From the NCBI RefSeq assembly GCF_029227915.1, contig NC_079887.1, forward strand, positions 8,060,001 through 8,124,000: DNA of 64,000 nt, written 5' to 3'. Positions 10,658 through 22,500 of the stretch are shown here, piece by piece. This DNA comes from Hydractinia symbiolongicarpus. Taxonomy: Eukaryota; Cnidaria; Hydrozoa; Anthoathecata; Hydractiniidae. The notes below the pieces were generated by a model. The model did not search any database. It was not told where the DNA came from and saw only the letters and a list, made by a program, of their open reading frames with translations. The position numbers and the translations under genes are program-made. Position 1 is the first letter of the stretch. Each line of letters opens with the position of its first letter.

Positions 10658-12801
10658 CTAAGTTGCATTTGTCTTGTTTTTGGAAAGCAGTAAAACTCCG
10701 AGTTGTCTTTGAGAACCTTCGTAACGCGCTATGGAGCCAATGCAAGTTTCATATTGTCGTTTACTCAGTGTGTTTGAACACAACTTCGGATGCCACACAT
10801 GATACAGGTCTGGGTCCGGAGCGCGAATGACCTTCAAACCTTTCTTTAGAAATCTAAAAATAAAAGTGGTTATAATGAATTTTTTTAACAAATTATTTTC
10901 CCATATCACAGTTCCTGTCTTAGAACATCTACGATACATTTTTGCCTTTCCAGCATATCAATTTTAACTTGAAATCTAGGTTTTTCTTGAAATTAGGACT
11001 GTTTTTTCTTGTTGTTAACATTCTTGCGTCTATATTGCGCGAATCATGCTTTATTTCGCGCAATATAAAATCAAAAATACGTAAGAAAAGGCAACAACAA
11101 AAGCAACGATGACAAAAACGGCAACGACGGCAGTAACAACGACACCGTAGAAACGATGACGGCGACAAAATTTTCTCACCTGTGATATAAGTTAACGTCT
11201 TCTCCACCCCAACCATTTATTCTTAAATTAAACCCACGTGCATTGATGTAATCAGGTTTATAGACGCACAACATTCCATACCCCAGAGGTCTCCACGTTC
11301 CTGTAGTATCAGATATAGTAAATCTATCGGTTCCCGTAAAATTGTTTCGAAACACTATCTCTGGATTATACAAACTAAACACAATGGGCATGTACACAGA
11401 CTTCCCTAATACACTATTTTGCCGGCAACGAGTCAAAAACTTATAATCGAATTTAATGTCTACGTCACACAAAAACATTAGTACATTATTGTAACCATTC
11501 CAACGGGTAATCCCATCATGCAAAGCTCTACCACGATTAAACGGTAAGTTCTTTTTAAATACGTCATAATTTTTAAAATTATTGTCCCTACTAAATTTTT
11601 TTATAATGTTTTTGATGGTGTTATTTGTATCTGTTCCGTAAATTATCACGGTAAGGTATAAGTTTTCTCCTTGCTCGAGAACTGAGAGTCGAATATTTTC
11701 GAGGAATTCTTTTAATCTATTTTTGCGCCCACTAACAGGGACGATGATGTTGATGAGTTCTTTGCTTTTTAACGTCTGTTCAGTAATCCGCTGAGGAACA
11801 ATATGAGGACCAAACGGTTTAATGACATCAACCGAAAAAACACGAGTTTTATTAAACAAAAATGTAAGCTTGTACTCCGAGCCTCGTAACTCATCGTAAC
11901 GGACAAGCGCATCATTCATTTCAAAAAGCGTGCTTGGGAGCTTAGTGTCCTTTATGACTTCTTGAAGCGCGAAATTTACGGCTTTGGCGAAGTCGATGTT
12001 ACGATGATAACTTTTAGATTTAAACTTTTGTTTTGCATATATTCGATTTACCGGAAACGTTTCGTAAAAAAAACCTCTTGAATATGTTTGATACAACGCA
12101 TGTTTTTCGGGCTTTTTCGTTAAATTTGCAATCTCGTTACGAAATCTTTCGCTACAATTAAGTGTTGCAAATTTGCGCTTTTCAATTTCGGCGTACTCGT
12201 ACATTTTTTCTGTAATGTTTAATTGCCGATAAGCCGCAACTTGTTCTCGTAAATCTTGTGTCGTTTCCATATAAACTCGTAAAATGTCGGTCATTCGCTT
12301 CAGTGCGATACAACATGGTCGCGCTGCTCGATCGACTTTATCTTTTATATTCTCCGGAAACGGAACAGTCTCATATTTTATTTTCTCAGATGCATTGTGG
12401 TGCTGTTCAGTATATTGAATCGTGTGTTTTTTACGTGAAACCATAACATCTGTTAAGTTTTCTAACGTGTCCCTCAACACGGAATTGGTAGAATTTAACT
12501 CGATTAACTGAGATCGCAATTTAGCAATAACTTTGCCTCGATAATTCAACAATTTTTCTTTCTCTTTGACTTCTTTGCGTAACTCATGTGACATTCTCTT
12601 GTTTAATTCACATTGCCAGTTCGAAGTCGAAGTCATATCCGCAAGCGAACGTTCCCTTAATCTCGAATCCGTTTTTACAACATTATTTTTCAGGAATTGA
12701 AATAAACCATAGACAACGAAAAATGATAGGATTATTTTGCCAAGCAAGCAAGGTAATCCAGTACCAGACGGGCGAATTTTACAGCAGATAACTCGACGCA
12801 T
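10658..12801 (-). CDS. Chondroitin sulfate N-acetylgalactosaminyltransferase (CSGALNACT/CHGN family)
   Basis: Two exons, 11180-12801 and 10658-10853, splice through a GTGAGA donor and an AG acceptor, splitting an Arg codon (AG|A), to give 605 aa. It is a type II Golgi protein: a short cytosolic tail, a transmembrane anchor at about residues 19-38, and a coiled-coil stem (about 60-115). The catalytic domain contains INIIVPVSGRKNRLKEFLENI, the metal-binding DxD motif in FLCDVDIKF (about 445), PIVFSLYNPEIV, and the GT7-type GWGGEDVNLY motif (about 529). The second exon supplies VIRAPDPDLYHVWHPKLC and the C-terminal CIGS.A..E.S...LG block typical of vertebrate CSGALNACT1/2. The enzyme adds GalNAc in chondroitin chain initiation or elongation. 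It stands alone, with no linked pathway genes. The start ATG precedes the anchor by a suitable distance. Confidence 0.93.
11031..11067. repeat. 13-bp perfect inverted repeat in CSGALNACT intron
   Basis: Arms TATATTGCGCGAA (11031-11043) and its exact complement (11055-11067) flank an 11-bp loop, so the intron transcript could form a strong hairpin. A purine/CA-rich imperfect trinucleotide stretch (ACAACR/ACGRCR) follows at about 11090-11165, next to the exon 1 donor. Confidence 0.8.
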
Positions 12802-13645
12802 TTAAACAATTGATTTAATACTTCACAGCATAGAATTTACTTCTGGTAAATGAAATATAAATACAAGCGAAAGCTAGGCTCAGAACGCTTTATTAGAATA
12901 TTTTCGGCTCATAATCAGAAAAACATTCAATACTGCGACTACGACACTAAAATTTAAATATATGAATAAATTAAATCTTTCCTCCTGTTTATCAGAAATC
13001 GTATACCATCGTTTGAAGCAGCGTTTCTTTACTTCTGTTATATAAAAAATATGGCTTTCTTCAACGCAGCTATGTTCAAATTACTTTGTAAAAATTATAC
13101 CGAAAACGTTATCGACTTTTTTTACACACTCGGTGCGTATGCGCAGTGCATACGTTGAACCACATTCAGCATGTTATTCAGTATGATTTTAACACGAACG
13201 CTAGCAGCTGTACACAAAAAAGTACTGCGAACGAAGTTGCTGTGTTTACTATAAAGTTTTTAGCTGAAAGGTTAAATAGTATAAATGTAAAAGATTTAAC
13301 GGCTGGTTGCGGGATATTTTGGAAATCCTATTTTAAGCCTAGCAAAAGCATCGTAACTACAATTGCAATTTTTTGTTTCTCTGAACGTTTTAACAAGAAA
13401 GCTTGGGAAAGCAAATCTGTTTGTTGAATTTCCGCTCCCGAAGGCGTAGGAATTTCTTTAAAACCGTCGTTTTTTTCTTTCGGAGCATTTTTTGAGAAAA
13501 AATCGACCCTGGGATTTCACGTTCCTCTGGGAGGGGGATAGTATTGGTATAACTGACTAACTAACTAACCCTGTCCCAAGTGGTAAATTGCAACGTCACA
13601 GATTTAAACTTCGTACCCAAGCTCCCTAATTACTGGGAAGTCATC
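12802..13645. other. Intergenic, presumed CSGALNACT promoter side
   Basis: AT-rich sequence upstream of the glycosyltransferase start. A 93-residue plus-strand open frame (13146-13427) has no domain, no signal peptide and no neighbouring splice structure, so I treat it as chance. A (CTAA)-type run (GACTAACTAACTAAC) lies at about 13555-13569. Confidence 0.4.
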
Positions 13646-13649
13646 TAAA

Positions 13650-14101
13650 TAACGTTTCAGGCCAAAATTGGTATTTGTTTTTGACAAAATTTGGCACAGT
13701 GAACAAAAAAAGTATGCTGAACATGATGGTGACTTCAAAATTTTGTTTTTTTGCCACCTTAAATGTCATTTTAGGCCAAAATTGGTCTAAAAATTAAAAC
13801 TACTTCATTTTCAACAAAAATTGGCAAAGTTAACAAAAAAGTATGCTGAACATAATGGTGACATCAAAATTTTGATTTTTGTCACCTAAATGCCATTTTA
13901 GGCCAAAATTGGTCCAAAAATTAAAACCACTTTATTATCGGCCAAACTTGGCACAGTTAATAAATAAAGTATGCTGAAAATAATGATGATACAAAAGTTT
14001 GATTTTTTGTCACCTAAATGTCATTTCAGGCCAAAATTTGTCCAAAAAATGGTCACATCAAAATTTTGATTTTTTGTCAACTAAATGCCGTTTAAGACCA
14101 T
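13650..14101. repeat. Tandem repeat, about 114-128-bp unit, four copies plus a remnant
   Basis: GGCCAAAATTGG-type blocks start at 13660, 13774, 13901 and 14029, giving spacings of 114, 127 and 128 bp. Each unit also shares TGGCACAGT, AGTATGCTGAA and TCAAAATTTTGATTTTTTGTCACC blocks in the same order. A partial fifth copy runs to about 14101. Copies differ by scattered substitutions and small indels, so the array is not very recent. It lies about 600 bp upstream of the Penelope-like element. Confidence 0.85.
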
Positions 14102-14570
14102 AAACGTTTCAATCGCAAGACTTTCAACCATGAATGATAGGCTGTATTTTTTGTTAGCAATTTCTTTTAAAATGTGAGTTTACTATGACACGTTTCGTTT
14201 TGTTTGCGTTTGTTGTAAGATATAATGTCACTTGTGTGCTGTATCTTCAGAGCTTCATGCACCAAACCTCTTCGAATGTTTGGCACGATAACACAACGAA
14301 TTAGCAGATATTTTGGTAGCGAGCCGAAATTTTTAGAGCCCCCAGAGCTTCTTGTTTAGTATTTAAAATACAGATAAACTGTATCGAAATATCGCTCTTT
14401 GTTTTATTTCGAAATATGCCAGCGGTTTGTTGACTTATATTTTGCATGTATGTATGTGGTGCGCATGCCAATTGTTCACGACGCAACTCATCCATTGGTA
14501 ACCATTATGTCCAAAGCCGTTTTTATACCTCTTCCGCTTTCCATACAAAAATAATATTAAACATTTTAAA

Positions 14571-15809
14571 TTGCAGTTTGCTAACACTAAATCGCTTACA
14601 AACTGGTTTCCTATACTAAAAACGTGTAATACTCGTTTTAATTTTTTTTCTTTAAAAAAGCAACAAACCTCGGTCTTTGTTACAAGAAACAACAAGACAA
14701 AGATCCCAGTACCGGATTTTCTGCGTTTGGTCGAACTTGTTTTAACCAAAACATGGTATCTGTTTAATAAGAACTTCTACACTCAAACAGACGGAGTTGC
14801 CATGGGAGGCCCTGCATCATCAGTAGTCACAGAAATATACATGCAAGCACACGAGACAACAGCATTAGTCACATCAGACAGACGTCCAAAGGTTTGGAAA
14901 AGATTTGTTGACGACGTATTCGCCATAATCAAAAGATCTCATCTAGAAGAGTTTCATGAACACATCAACGGCCTACATCGACAAATCAAATTCACTGTTG
15001 AGCTTGAACACGATGGAAGTATCGCTTTCCTGGACACTTTGGTCAAACGCAAGAATGGTTCCATTTCAGTTTCAGTGTATCGTAAACCAACACACACTGA
15101 CCAGTACCTTAACTTCGAATCAAACCATCAGAAATCTTGCAAAGAAAGTGTCATATCTTCATTACTGAATCGTGCCAACAGTGTAGTCAGTGACAAACAG
15201 GAGAGGAAAATAGAAATTCGACGTGTAAGAAATGCATTAATCACAAATGGATACAGTCATAAAGTCATCACGCAAGTAGAAAATAAAATGAAGAGAAGAT
15301 GCAACGGAGACAACAAGGAAACATCAGAGGAATTTATCGCATCAGCATTCCTACCCTTCGTACCAGGTACCAGCGAGATCCTTCGTCGAGTTTTAAGGCA
15401 ACACAAGATCAAATGCATTCTTACCTCTAAAGACACCCTAAGAAGCACTTTGTCTAAACCAAAAGACAAAATAAACCTGGAAGAGCAAAACAATGTTGTT
15501 TACGAAATCCCGTGTAAAGATTGTGATGCAGTGTATATAGGCGAAACAAAAAGAAAGTTTAAGCAACGAGTACAAGAACATATGCGCGCAGTGAGAAACG
15601 GAGATGTGAAGAAAAACAAAATTGCGGACCACAGCTGGAGCAGAAGTCATCAGTTTAATTGGGATGAGAAGAAAATCATTGACAGAGAATCCAGAACAAC
15701 GGCCAGGAAGATTAAAGAAACCATCAACAGTGTAGAACGTAACAAACACATAAACAGCATCTCGTATCAACTTCCTGAGATTTGGTTACCAGCCCTACAG
15801 AAGAAGTAG
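14571..15809 (+). pseudogene. Penelope-like element ORF: partial reverse transcriptase plus GIY-YIG endonuclease
   Basis: Recognisable Penelope sequence begins around 14700 (PVPDFLRLVELVL) and is open to the stop at 15809. Present are the RT block with TDGVAMGGPASSVVTE (14791 onward), the catalytic FVDDVFAI (14903-14926), AFLDTLV and VYRKPTHTDQYL, a basic linker, then the GIY-YIG nuclease (VYEIPCKDCDAVYIGETKR, from 15497) with its EH and N residues downstream. The RT palm motif that carries the first catalytic Asp, and everything before it, is missing, so the copy is truncated at its 5' end as is usual for target-primed retroelements. The roughly 40 residues before 14700 read through unrelated DNA. 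About 370 codons without a stop suggest a young insertion. Confidence 0.9.
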
Positions 15810-16035
15810 TTACCTACATCCAGGTCCGAAAATGTTAATTACCGTAATTAACTGTAATTATCAGCTCGTTTCTGATTGGTTAATTTTTATGAATTTCGAT
15901 CCTCTGTATATAAATACATGCGCAACATCATTTTACTTTGCCCGATGATGGGAGAAGGATCTCCCGAAACGTCGCCTACTAAACTATCATGTTCAAGAAA
16001 TGATAAACTTTCCACAGTAAAACAACAATTGGTTT
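14690..16035 (+). mobile_element. 5'-truncated Penelope-like retroelement
   Basis: Comprises the partial ORF and a roughly 220-bp 3' tail. The tail holds a TATA-like stretch (TGTATATAAATAC, about 15905) and a hammerhead-like motif (15937-15976), the arrangement known for the pseudo-LTRs of Penelope-like elements. Both ends are approximate; no target-site duplication was identified. Confidence 0.8.
15937..15976 (+). ncRNA. Hammerhead ribozyme-like motif in Penelope pLTR
   Basis: In order: stem I remnant ending TTTGC; core CCGATGA (15942-15948; consensus CTGANGA, so one C-for-T change); stem II GGGAGA/TCTCCC, six perfect pairs around an AGGA loop (950-965 of the 15-kb block); then GAAA (15966-15969), C, and the cleavage triplet GTC (15971-15973). 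Stem III is almost absent (ACGT), as in the minimal Penelope hammerheads thought to act as dimers, where ACGT can pair with itself. Hammerheads in Penelope pLTRs are established knowledge. The substitution in the core may weaken or abolish self-cleavage. Confidence 0.7.
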
Positions 16036-16581
16036 AAAACGCAAATGTGTGTCTTAGAAAACAAAGAGGTGGGAATCTGATTGGACAGCTACCACATGTG
16101 AATTAGTAAATTTTTACTAACTTTGTGTTTTCTTCTCTTTCTTATCCTTTTTAGTTTCAAGTTAAGAGAAAAAGACTTGCACGAAAATATAATAGCGGGA
16201 ATAATCCCTATTCGAAGGTCAAATGCCACTGTATTTAAAACAGCTGAAATGGTGCCTTGTCTGTTTTAATGATTTCGAATTTTTCAGGGGACGACGCTTT
16301 ATCGTCCAACAAAAAAACAAATATACAAAAATATCAAAATGGTAACCGAGCTTGCTATTATTCTTTTTTCTCTATTGTTCTAAACAATAGACCTGTTGTT
16401 TTCAACTTGAAATCCCAGCCTGACAATTCCTATGAAACCTGATATTCTTATAAAATAGTCCTATAACAGAAAACGCGTGTAAATTATGCAACGAAGTGGC
16501 AAATTAAATAGAAAAGAAATTTATTAAAAATATAAAATATACAATTCTAAACACATTACAAATTTATTTCTAACAAAACTA

Positions 16582-19500
16582 TCAACTGGTGTTGTGAAGA
16601 AATTCTTTTTCGTAAATTTCATCAACATATTTGTTACAGTGACCTTGTAATTCGTCCGAAACATCCGCCAATAATTCACAAAGTATATCCTCGCTTACCC
16701 TGAAAGAAAAGAGGAAGTTACGGTAACAAAACAGGGCCGTAGTCACAGTACACACAACGGGGCCGTAGTCACGGTTTATTTCGAGGGTCCTTGTTATTTA
16801 TCAGAGAGAAGGGATCGGAGTTGGCTGTTGGGAGAAATATCACATGTTTACAATAGTGAAGTTTTGAAGTGAAGGAAAAAAACTGGGTAAAATAGATATC
16901 GCTTTCGTGTTGTTTCCCTAAAAACCTCGTCGCAATAGAAAGTATTCCACAAATAATAGTAAGTATTATTCTTAAACATTAGGAAGACAAAAAGGGGCTA
17001 CAAAAGTATTCCAGTATTAAACGCACAGATAGCTCTCGTCCTAAAAAAATATTCAGAAAACAAGTTTTATACAGCGGTATTCTAAAAAAGAAAACTTACT
17101 CTTCTAGTAGTTTTTGAGGGTTAAAAGTTCCTGTTTGGTGTGAATTTTTTTCCAGCCAAATTTCGTATTTTTCTTGATGCGAGAGGATAGACTCAACCAT
17201 CGCACTTGGAATGTGGAAGATATTAACATCGGCTGGATTATCGTTTGATGGTAATTCTAAACACACCCAAACGTAGCAACATATTACAATTCGTTTACCT
17301 CTATTTTTCAACACACAATAACACAATAAGACAGATGTATTACCTGAAACAATATTACAGTTTCAAAGAAAATTAATCTTTCATGATGTACCGGTCTACA
17401 TCCACAGGGAAAACTAACCTTTTATTTCAATTTAATAATCGATACTGACATCAGCATAGCAGTGTCGTAATGAGGAATATTGTGCACCGCGACGCGTTTT
17501 AAAGGCTCACTTATGCTAAATCCACACTGAAAAAAATTATCTGCGTCGCGGCGCGTTTTCGCCATATATAGTAGCCGCTAAATGACGTATACTCATTTTC
17601 GGTTTGCCGCATGACGCTGCGGCAAGTTTGGATCGAATTCAAACTTGTCGCAGCGTTTGGTGTTGCTGCACACTGAAATGAGCATTTTTCATTGTTATTT
17701 TTGAATTGCCTGTCTCTTTCTATTGTATACAAAAATAAAACGAAGTATTTTAATATTTGATGTGAACAAGAAAAAACCAAAATCATGCAGCCACGTGCCG
17801 CGCCGCAAGAAACTGCGTTTTCAGTGTAAATTCAGCTTTACCCAACGAATTAGTCGAAAAGAAACTGTCATTTTTCAAATGATTACGCACGTGGTTGTGG
17901 TATAAATAAGAAAGCGTCTCAAAAGAACGGTAAAACACGAAGAAACAGAAGTGTTATTGTCGTGAGACTGGGAGTAGATTTTGGTACCTTTTTTTCCCCC
18001 ATACTTTCTTGTAATTCTTTTAAGCATCAATTCATGAAAGATAACTTTACAAGGCAACAGCTTCGGAGGACTTATTTTTGTCAAGTAAAAGTAATATTCA
18101 CCGCAAGGTTTTCTCCGATAAGATACATCACATCACATGTTTATACTAACATTTGGTAATGCAAAGAGAAAGGTGCAATGTAGTAGAAATCAAACATGAG
18201 TATAGTCACCTGGTAGTGGTTTCTTTTTATTTGCTGGTACTGCTGTAAACATGAAAGGTTTTGCTTGAACTTCGTTGTTTTGTCCTACATAAAAACAAAC
18301 GTGTCTAAAACAAATATGTTTATTTTGAAGTAGGAAAATGAAGACACAACTGAATGAACTCAGTCAAGACATTTAGTAGAATGACACACCTGTATACGAA
18401 CTCGATTGGTGAGTTGTTGTATCAGAATATTTTACTGTTTGCCAGTGACGTCGAATCTTTTCTTCTTCCATCTAAGAAACCATAAACAGGTATAATTAAG
18501 GTATAATTAATTTTCGCAGGAATTAAGTTTTGTCAATTTTGTAAAATATAGTTCCCGCAAAAATTATTACAGACTCGCTGTTTACGAAATTCGCGAAAAT
18601 TCATAAGAAAATAAAGGCAGATAATCACAAGCGTCCGCTGTTTGGGAAATTTAAATGTCACTCTAGTCTTTTACTTCTATAAAACAGGACGTAAAAGTGA
18701 GCTGAAATAGTGTGTAGTTTTGGAAGTGATTAATGATAACACACAGTCCATGAGCAGTTGCCGATATTAAATCGAGACAAATTACAGACTGCAAATTCGC
18801 TTGCTTGTTCGGCAGTATTTTTATATAGTTCCTGCTAAACTTTTTTTAAAAAAAATGCCGTGTCGGTTTAACCAAATTCAGCCTAAATTTTTCAATTTTT
18901 GTCACTTAGGACCGATTTTGTTTCGGCTGATAGCGTACATAAACCTTTCTGTGTATATGAATAAGTCGTGCATTATAAGCTGTAGACCACCGGACAAATA
19001 CTTCAAACAACACTAACAGCGACGTACCTCAAAAGTATCAAGTCTTTGCGTGATTTGTTCGAGAGTTGGTCGATCGAAGTGATAAGCAGCATCGATTTCT
19101 TTTTGATTTTCAATCTCGATGCTGAAAAGTTTACATGAATGTTCACAAAACGAGTGTGTGAAGTTATGGACACAAGACAAAATATATCGATCGATTTTTA
19201 CGAGTCTATTTAACCGAGCTTTAAAATGTATATAGTTTTCGTTTTAAAGGTATATAGTTTTCGACACAAGATAAGATATAGGATGATTCTACGAGTCTAT
19301 TTAAGCGAGCTTTTAGAGAGTCAATGCAGATAGACCTAACTATTCATAAACGTTGTTTTTATTGATGCCATTTGGAAATTAAAACATTCAAGATGAGTGA
19401 TATAAAGCTACACAACTGCTTACTTCTGAAATTCTACAGCTGCTTCTTTGATTAAATCCTCCATTATGTATTCCGCAAGCCTCTCACCCTCCGATAAAGC

Positions 19501-22500
19501 CTGCAAATAATACACGAAAAAATAGGTGAGAATTGGGGAAATGGGGTGGCTGCTACGACTGCGGAAAGCCCAGTGAAAAAAAATTGTGCCTCCATGATTT
19601 AAATTTAAATTCAAAAATAGCATAATTACAGCGTCTTCACAATGATGATTACATGTTTTTAACCAATTCTAAGCTCATAAAGAGTTCCTTTTTTAAAACT
19701 TTCCACAATCAGACTTTGGTGAATAAAGAGAGACTCGCTTGCATGTTAGGTTAGGAAAAAAATTCAATGGAAAACGTCATGGAAACTTTATGGACAGCAC
19801 AGAAACAATTCTCAACCGACTTGGAAAATTATTACAGAACAGTACTTTTTACTAACGCGACAAACCTTTTGTGAAGCAACATCAGCCAACCTTCTTTTAA
19901 CAGAAGTTTCATATTCTGCCGTTCGCTTTGCTTCTTCTTCAGCAATAACCTAAGAAGTGCTTTGTAATTATAGTTTCAGCCGAGAAAAAAAGCGCAGCCA
20001 TATAGCTAAGGAAATCGGATAAAAAAAAACACGTGTGAATATATGGATATTTGTTGACGTTCTTGCTCAAGTTTTAGGAGTATTTTCTCCTTTATATTGT
20101 AAACATGCATTTATGCTTGGGATTTCACCATCTAGGATATTCGTGCATCACCTTGACACACAAATCACATTTTATTTACAAAAGAACACTAACACAAAAT
20201 ACATCTTAAATACAAAGTGTATGCAACACCCCGAATATTAGTTCAAAGTTTTCATATTCGTACGTGAAATAGTTGGTGCATATAACACGTATCTCGTGTT
20301 ATCTACAATAGCTGCCAATTACAGATGTGTAAAAAAAAAGACCAGGTCCCTCGACGAAATCAGTCCCAGTTAATAAAGAACCCCACTCCTTTGAATATTT
20401 AATCCTTAATAAAACTTACCCTATTTCCTTGAAATTTTACAAACTGATCAACAAGTCTCTTACAAATCAATTTCTTATATATAACAAAACAAGTGGCCGG
20501 ACTCTTATAAATGTTCAAAAAATCTCCTTTCGAGTAAGAAAACATTCAGGCCAAACCAAAATATGTTTCTTTAAAAAAACGTGGATGACGTCATACCTCA
20601 GCCTTTTCTAACAACGGTTTCAATTTACTCTTGATTTCTTCTTCAGCAGTTTTCAACAACTGTTGAGAAGTACCGTAGTGCTTTCTAAAAGAAAATACGG
20701 TTAAACTGAAAAATCATAAGAAAATTGAGCTTGTAGCCCTCCTATAAGATATATTCAGATTGTGCTGAAATTCCACAAGACAAGTTGTATAATTAATACT
20801 TGGTTGAGAAATGAAGCAAATTTCTATTTATGTGATAAGGTATTCAACATAAATAAAGAAAATAGGTTTTCTTCTAACTTTTTCAGATAAAGTGGAACAT
20901 CTTACCGTATCTTGCCAAATTCTTTCGCATGGGCTTTGTCCATCTGCATTAACTTTTGTGCCTATGATTGCCAGTTTAGATAGATTAAATACTGTTATCA
21001 TGAACAAAAAAACAAACAAATTTAAAAATGTTCTTTTGCTACTGTACTCCGTTATCTTAACCAAAATTCTGTCAAGAATTAATTACAGATCAGGGAAATA
21101 TTTTAATTATTAACTATACGATATTCACGTGTTTTTACAACAATCTTAAAAACTAGTGCACCTGATAGTCGTGCAGTCTGTCCAACCAGTTCTGTCTTCT
21201 TATTTCTTTTTCCATGAATGAATGTGATGGGTGATGGCTTTCTGAAGATAATGGAGAAGTCGGCGGGGGAGAGTTGTAGTATCGAGGTGACCCCTGTGGA
21301 GGAGAGCCTACTTTTAAAGGAGAGTTTGGAGATCTTGCCTGGTCGATCTAAAATAGAAGATGAAAGGGTTTTACTGAAAAAAAGTCTTTTTCCCACAATT
21401 TTTGTTAACAACCTTCATAAATATTTCTATATTTCAATATACAGTATTTCACATTTAAGTTTATTCATTCACACGTTCAATCAAATTTCTTAAAAAAAAA
21501 AACTATTAAAATTTCTGATAAAAAATATTTCACAGCACAGGTGATAAAAGCATCATTGCACCTTTTGTATAAACATTCTGATTTAAAAGTGTTATCATAT
21601 ATAAGGAATATATAATAAAACATATATAAAGAACGATTATTTTACTATATTACACTGTAACCACATCCTCATAATTAGACTTCAGGAGAAGTCTTTTCTA
21701 ATCGTTCTCTTGGTCCTCAAGGATGTAGCCGCTGCACTATGACGTCATGCTACACTGTTGAAGTAATTACAAGGAAAGAGTTTTCTACCTCAATCTATTC
21801 AGAATGTAATCTCCCCCAACCATTCACTTATTTCAGTAAACACATCCAAAACCTATATAAGGGACTTTGACAACCGTCATAAGTGGAATTTGAACCCCTG
21901 GTTCCTAAGCAGAATGATCTACCATGAGGGAACTCTCGATTTTAATATACACAAGAGTGTCCCATTAAAGAATTCCCCAGACAATCCCCAGAACAACAAT
22001 ACACCTCAAAAAAGTATTATGTAGGGTAAACGCCATTCGACTAGTTCGAGTTAAATCTTTAGTTGAAAAAACTGTGACTGCATGCAAATAAATTTTAAAA
22101 AGAAATAATTTGAATAAATTCAGCTTTTCTAAAATGGAGTTCCAAATAACTTACAATTTGATATTATCCAGTTTAGTGCTTTTCTAGTAGATACAGTCGA
22201 GCGATGTTACAGTCGAACGATGTTAACTCTCGTTCCACGCTATTTTGTTTACAAAATTCTTATTTATATTTAACCAAAGTAGACTTGCCTACTGTTCGCA
22301 TTTTATTTGTAACATTTCATGTAATGTTTCAACAGCAGCTTTATCTAAGAAGACTTAAATTTATTTAACCATCATAAGAAATGTCTATGCTCTACACGTG
22401 AATTGTTTCTGAAAGACCACAAAAAATTCCTAAAAAGTCATAAAAGATTTCAATTAATCACCACATTCACAATTTCTATAGCCCCCTTTTTATTATTATT

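Noticed and set aside
10929-11216. Cys/Arg-rich minus-strand frame (RCRCYCRRCRFCHRC)
   Set aside because: It reads through the trinucleotide run in the CSGALNACT intron; the spliced frame explains the locus better.
14435-14749. Minus-strand open frame overlapping the Penelope start
   Set aside because: A shadow of the junction between flanking DNA and the element; no domain.
17511-17786. 91-codon minus-strand open frame with several Cys
   Set aside because: It is created by the GC-rich stems of the foldback element inside an MNR intron.
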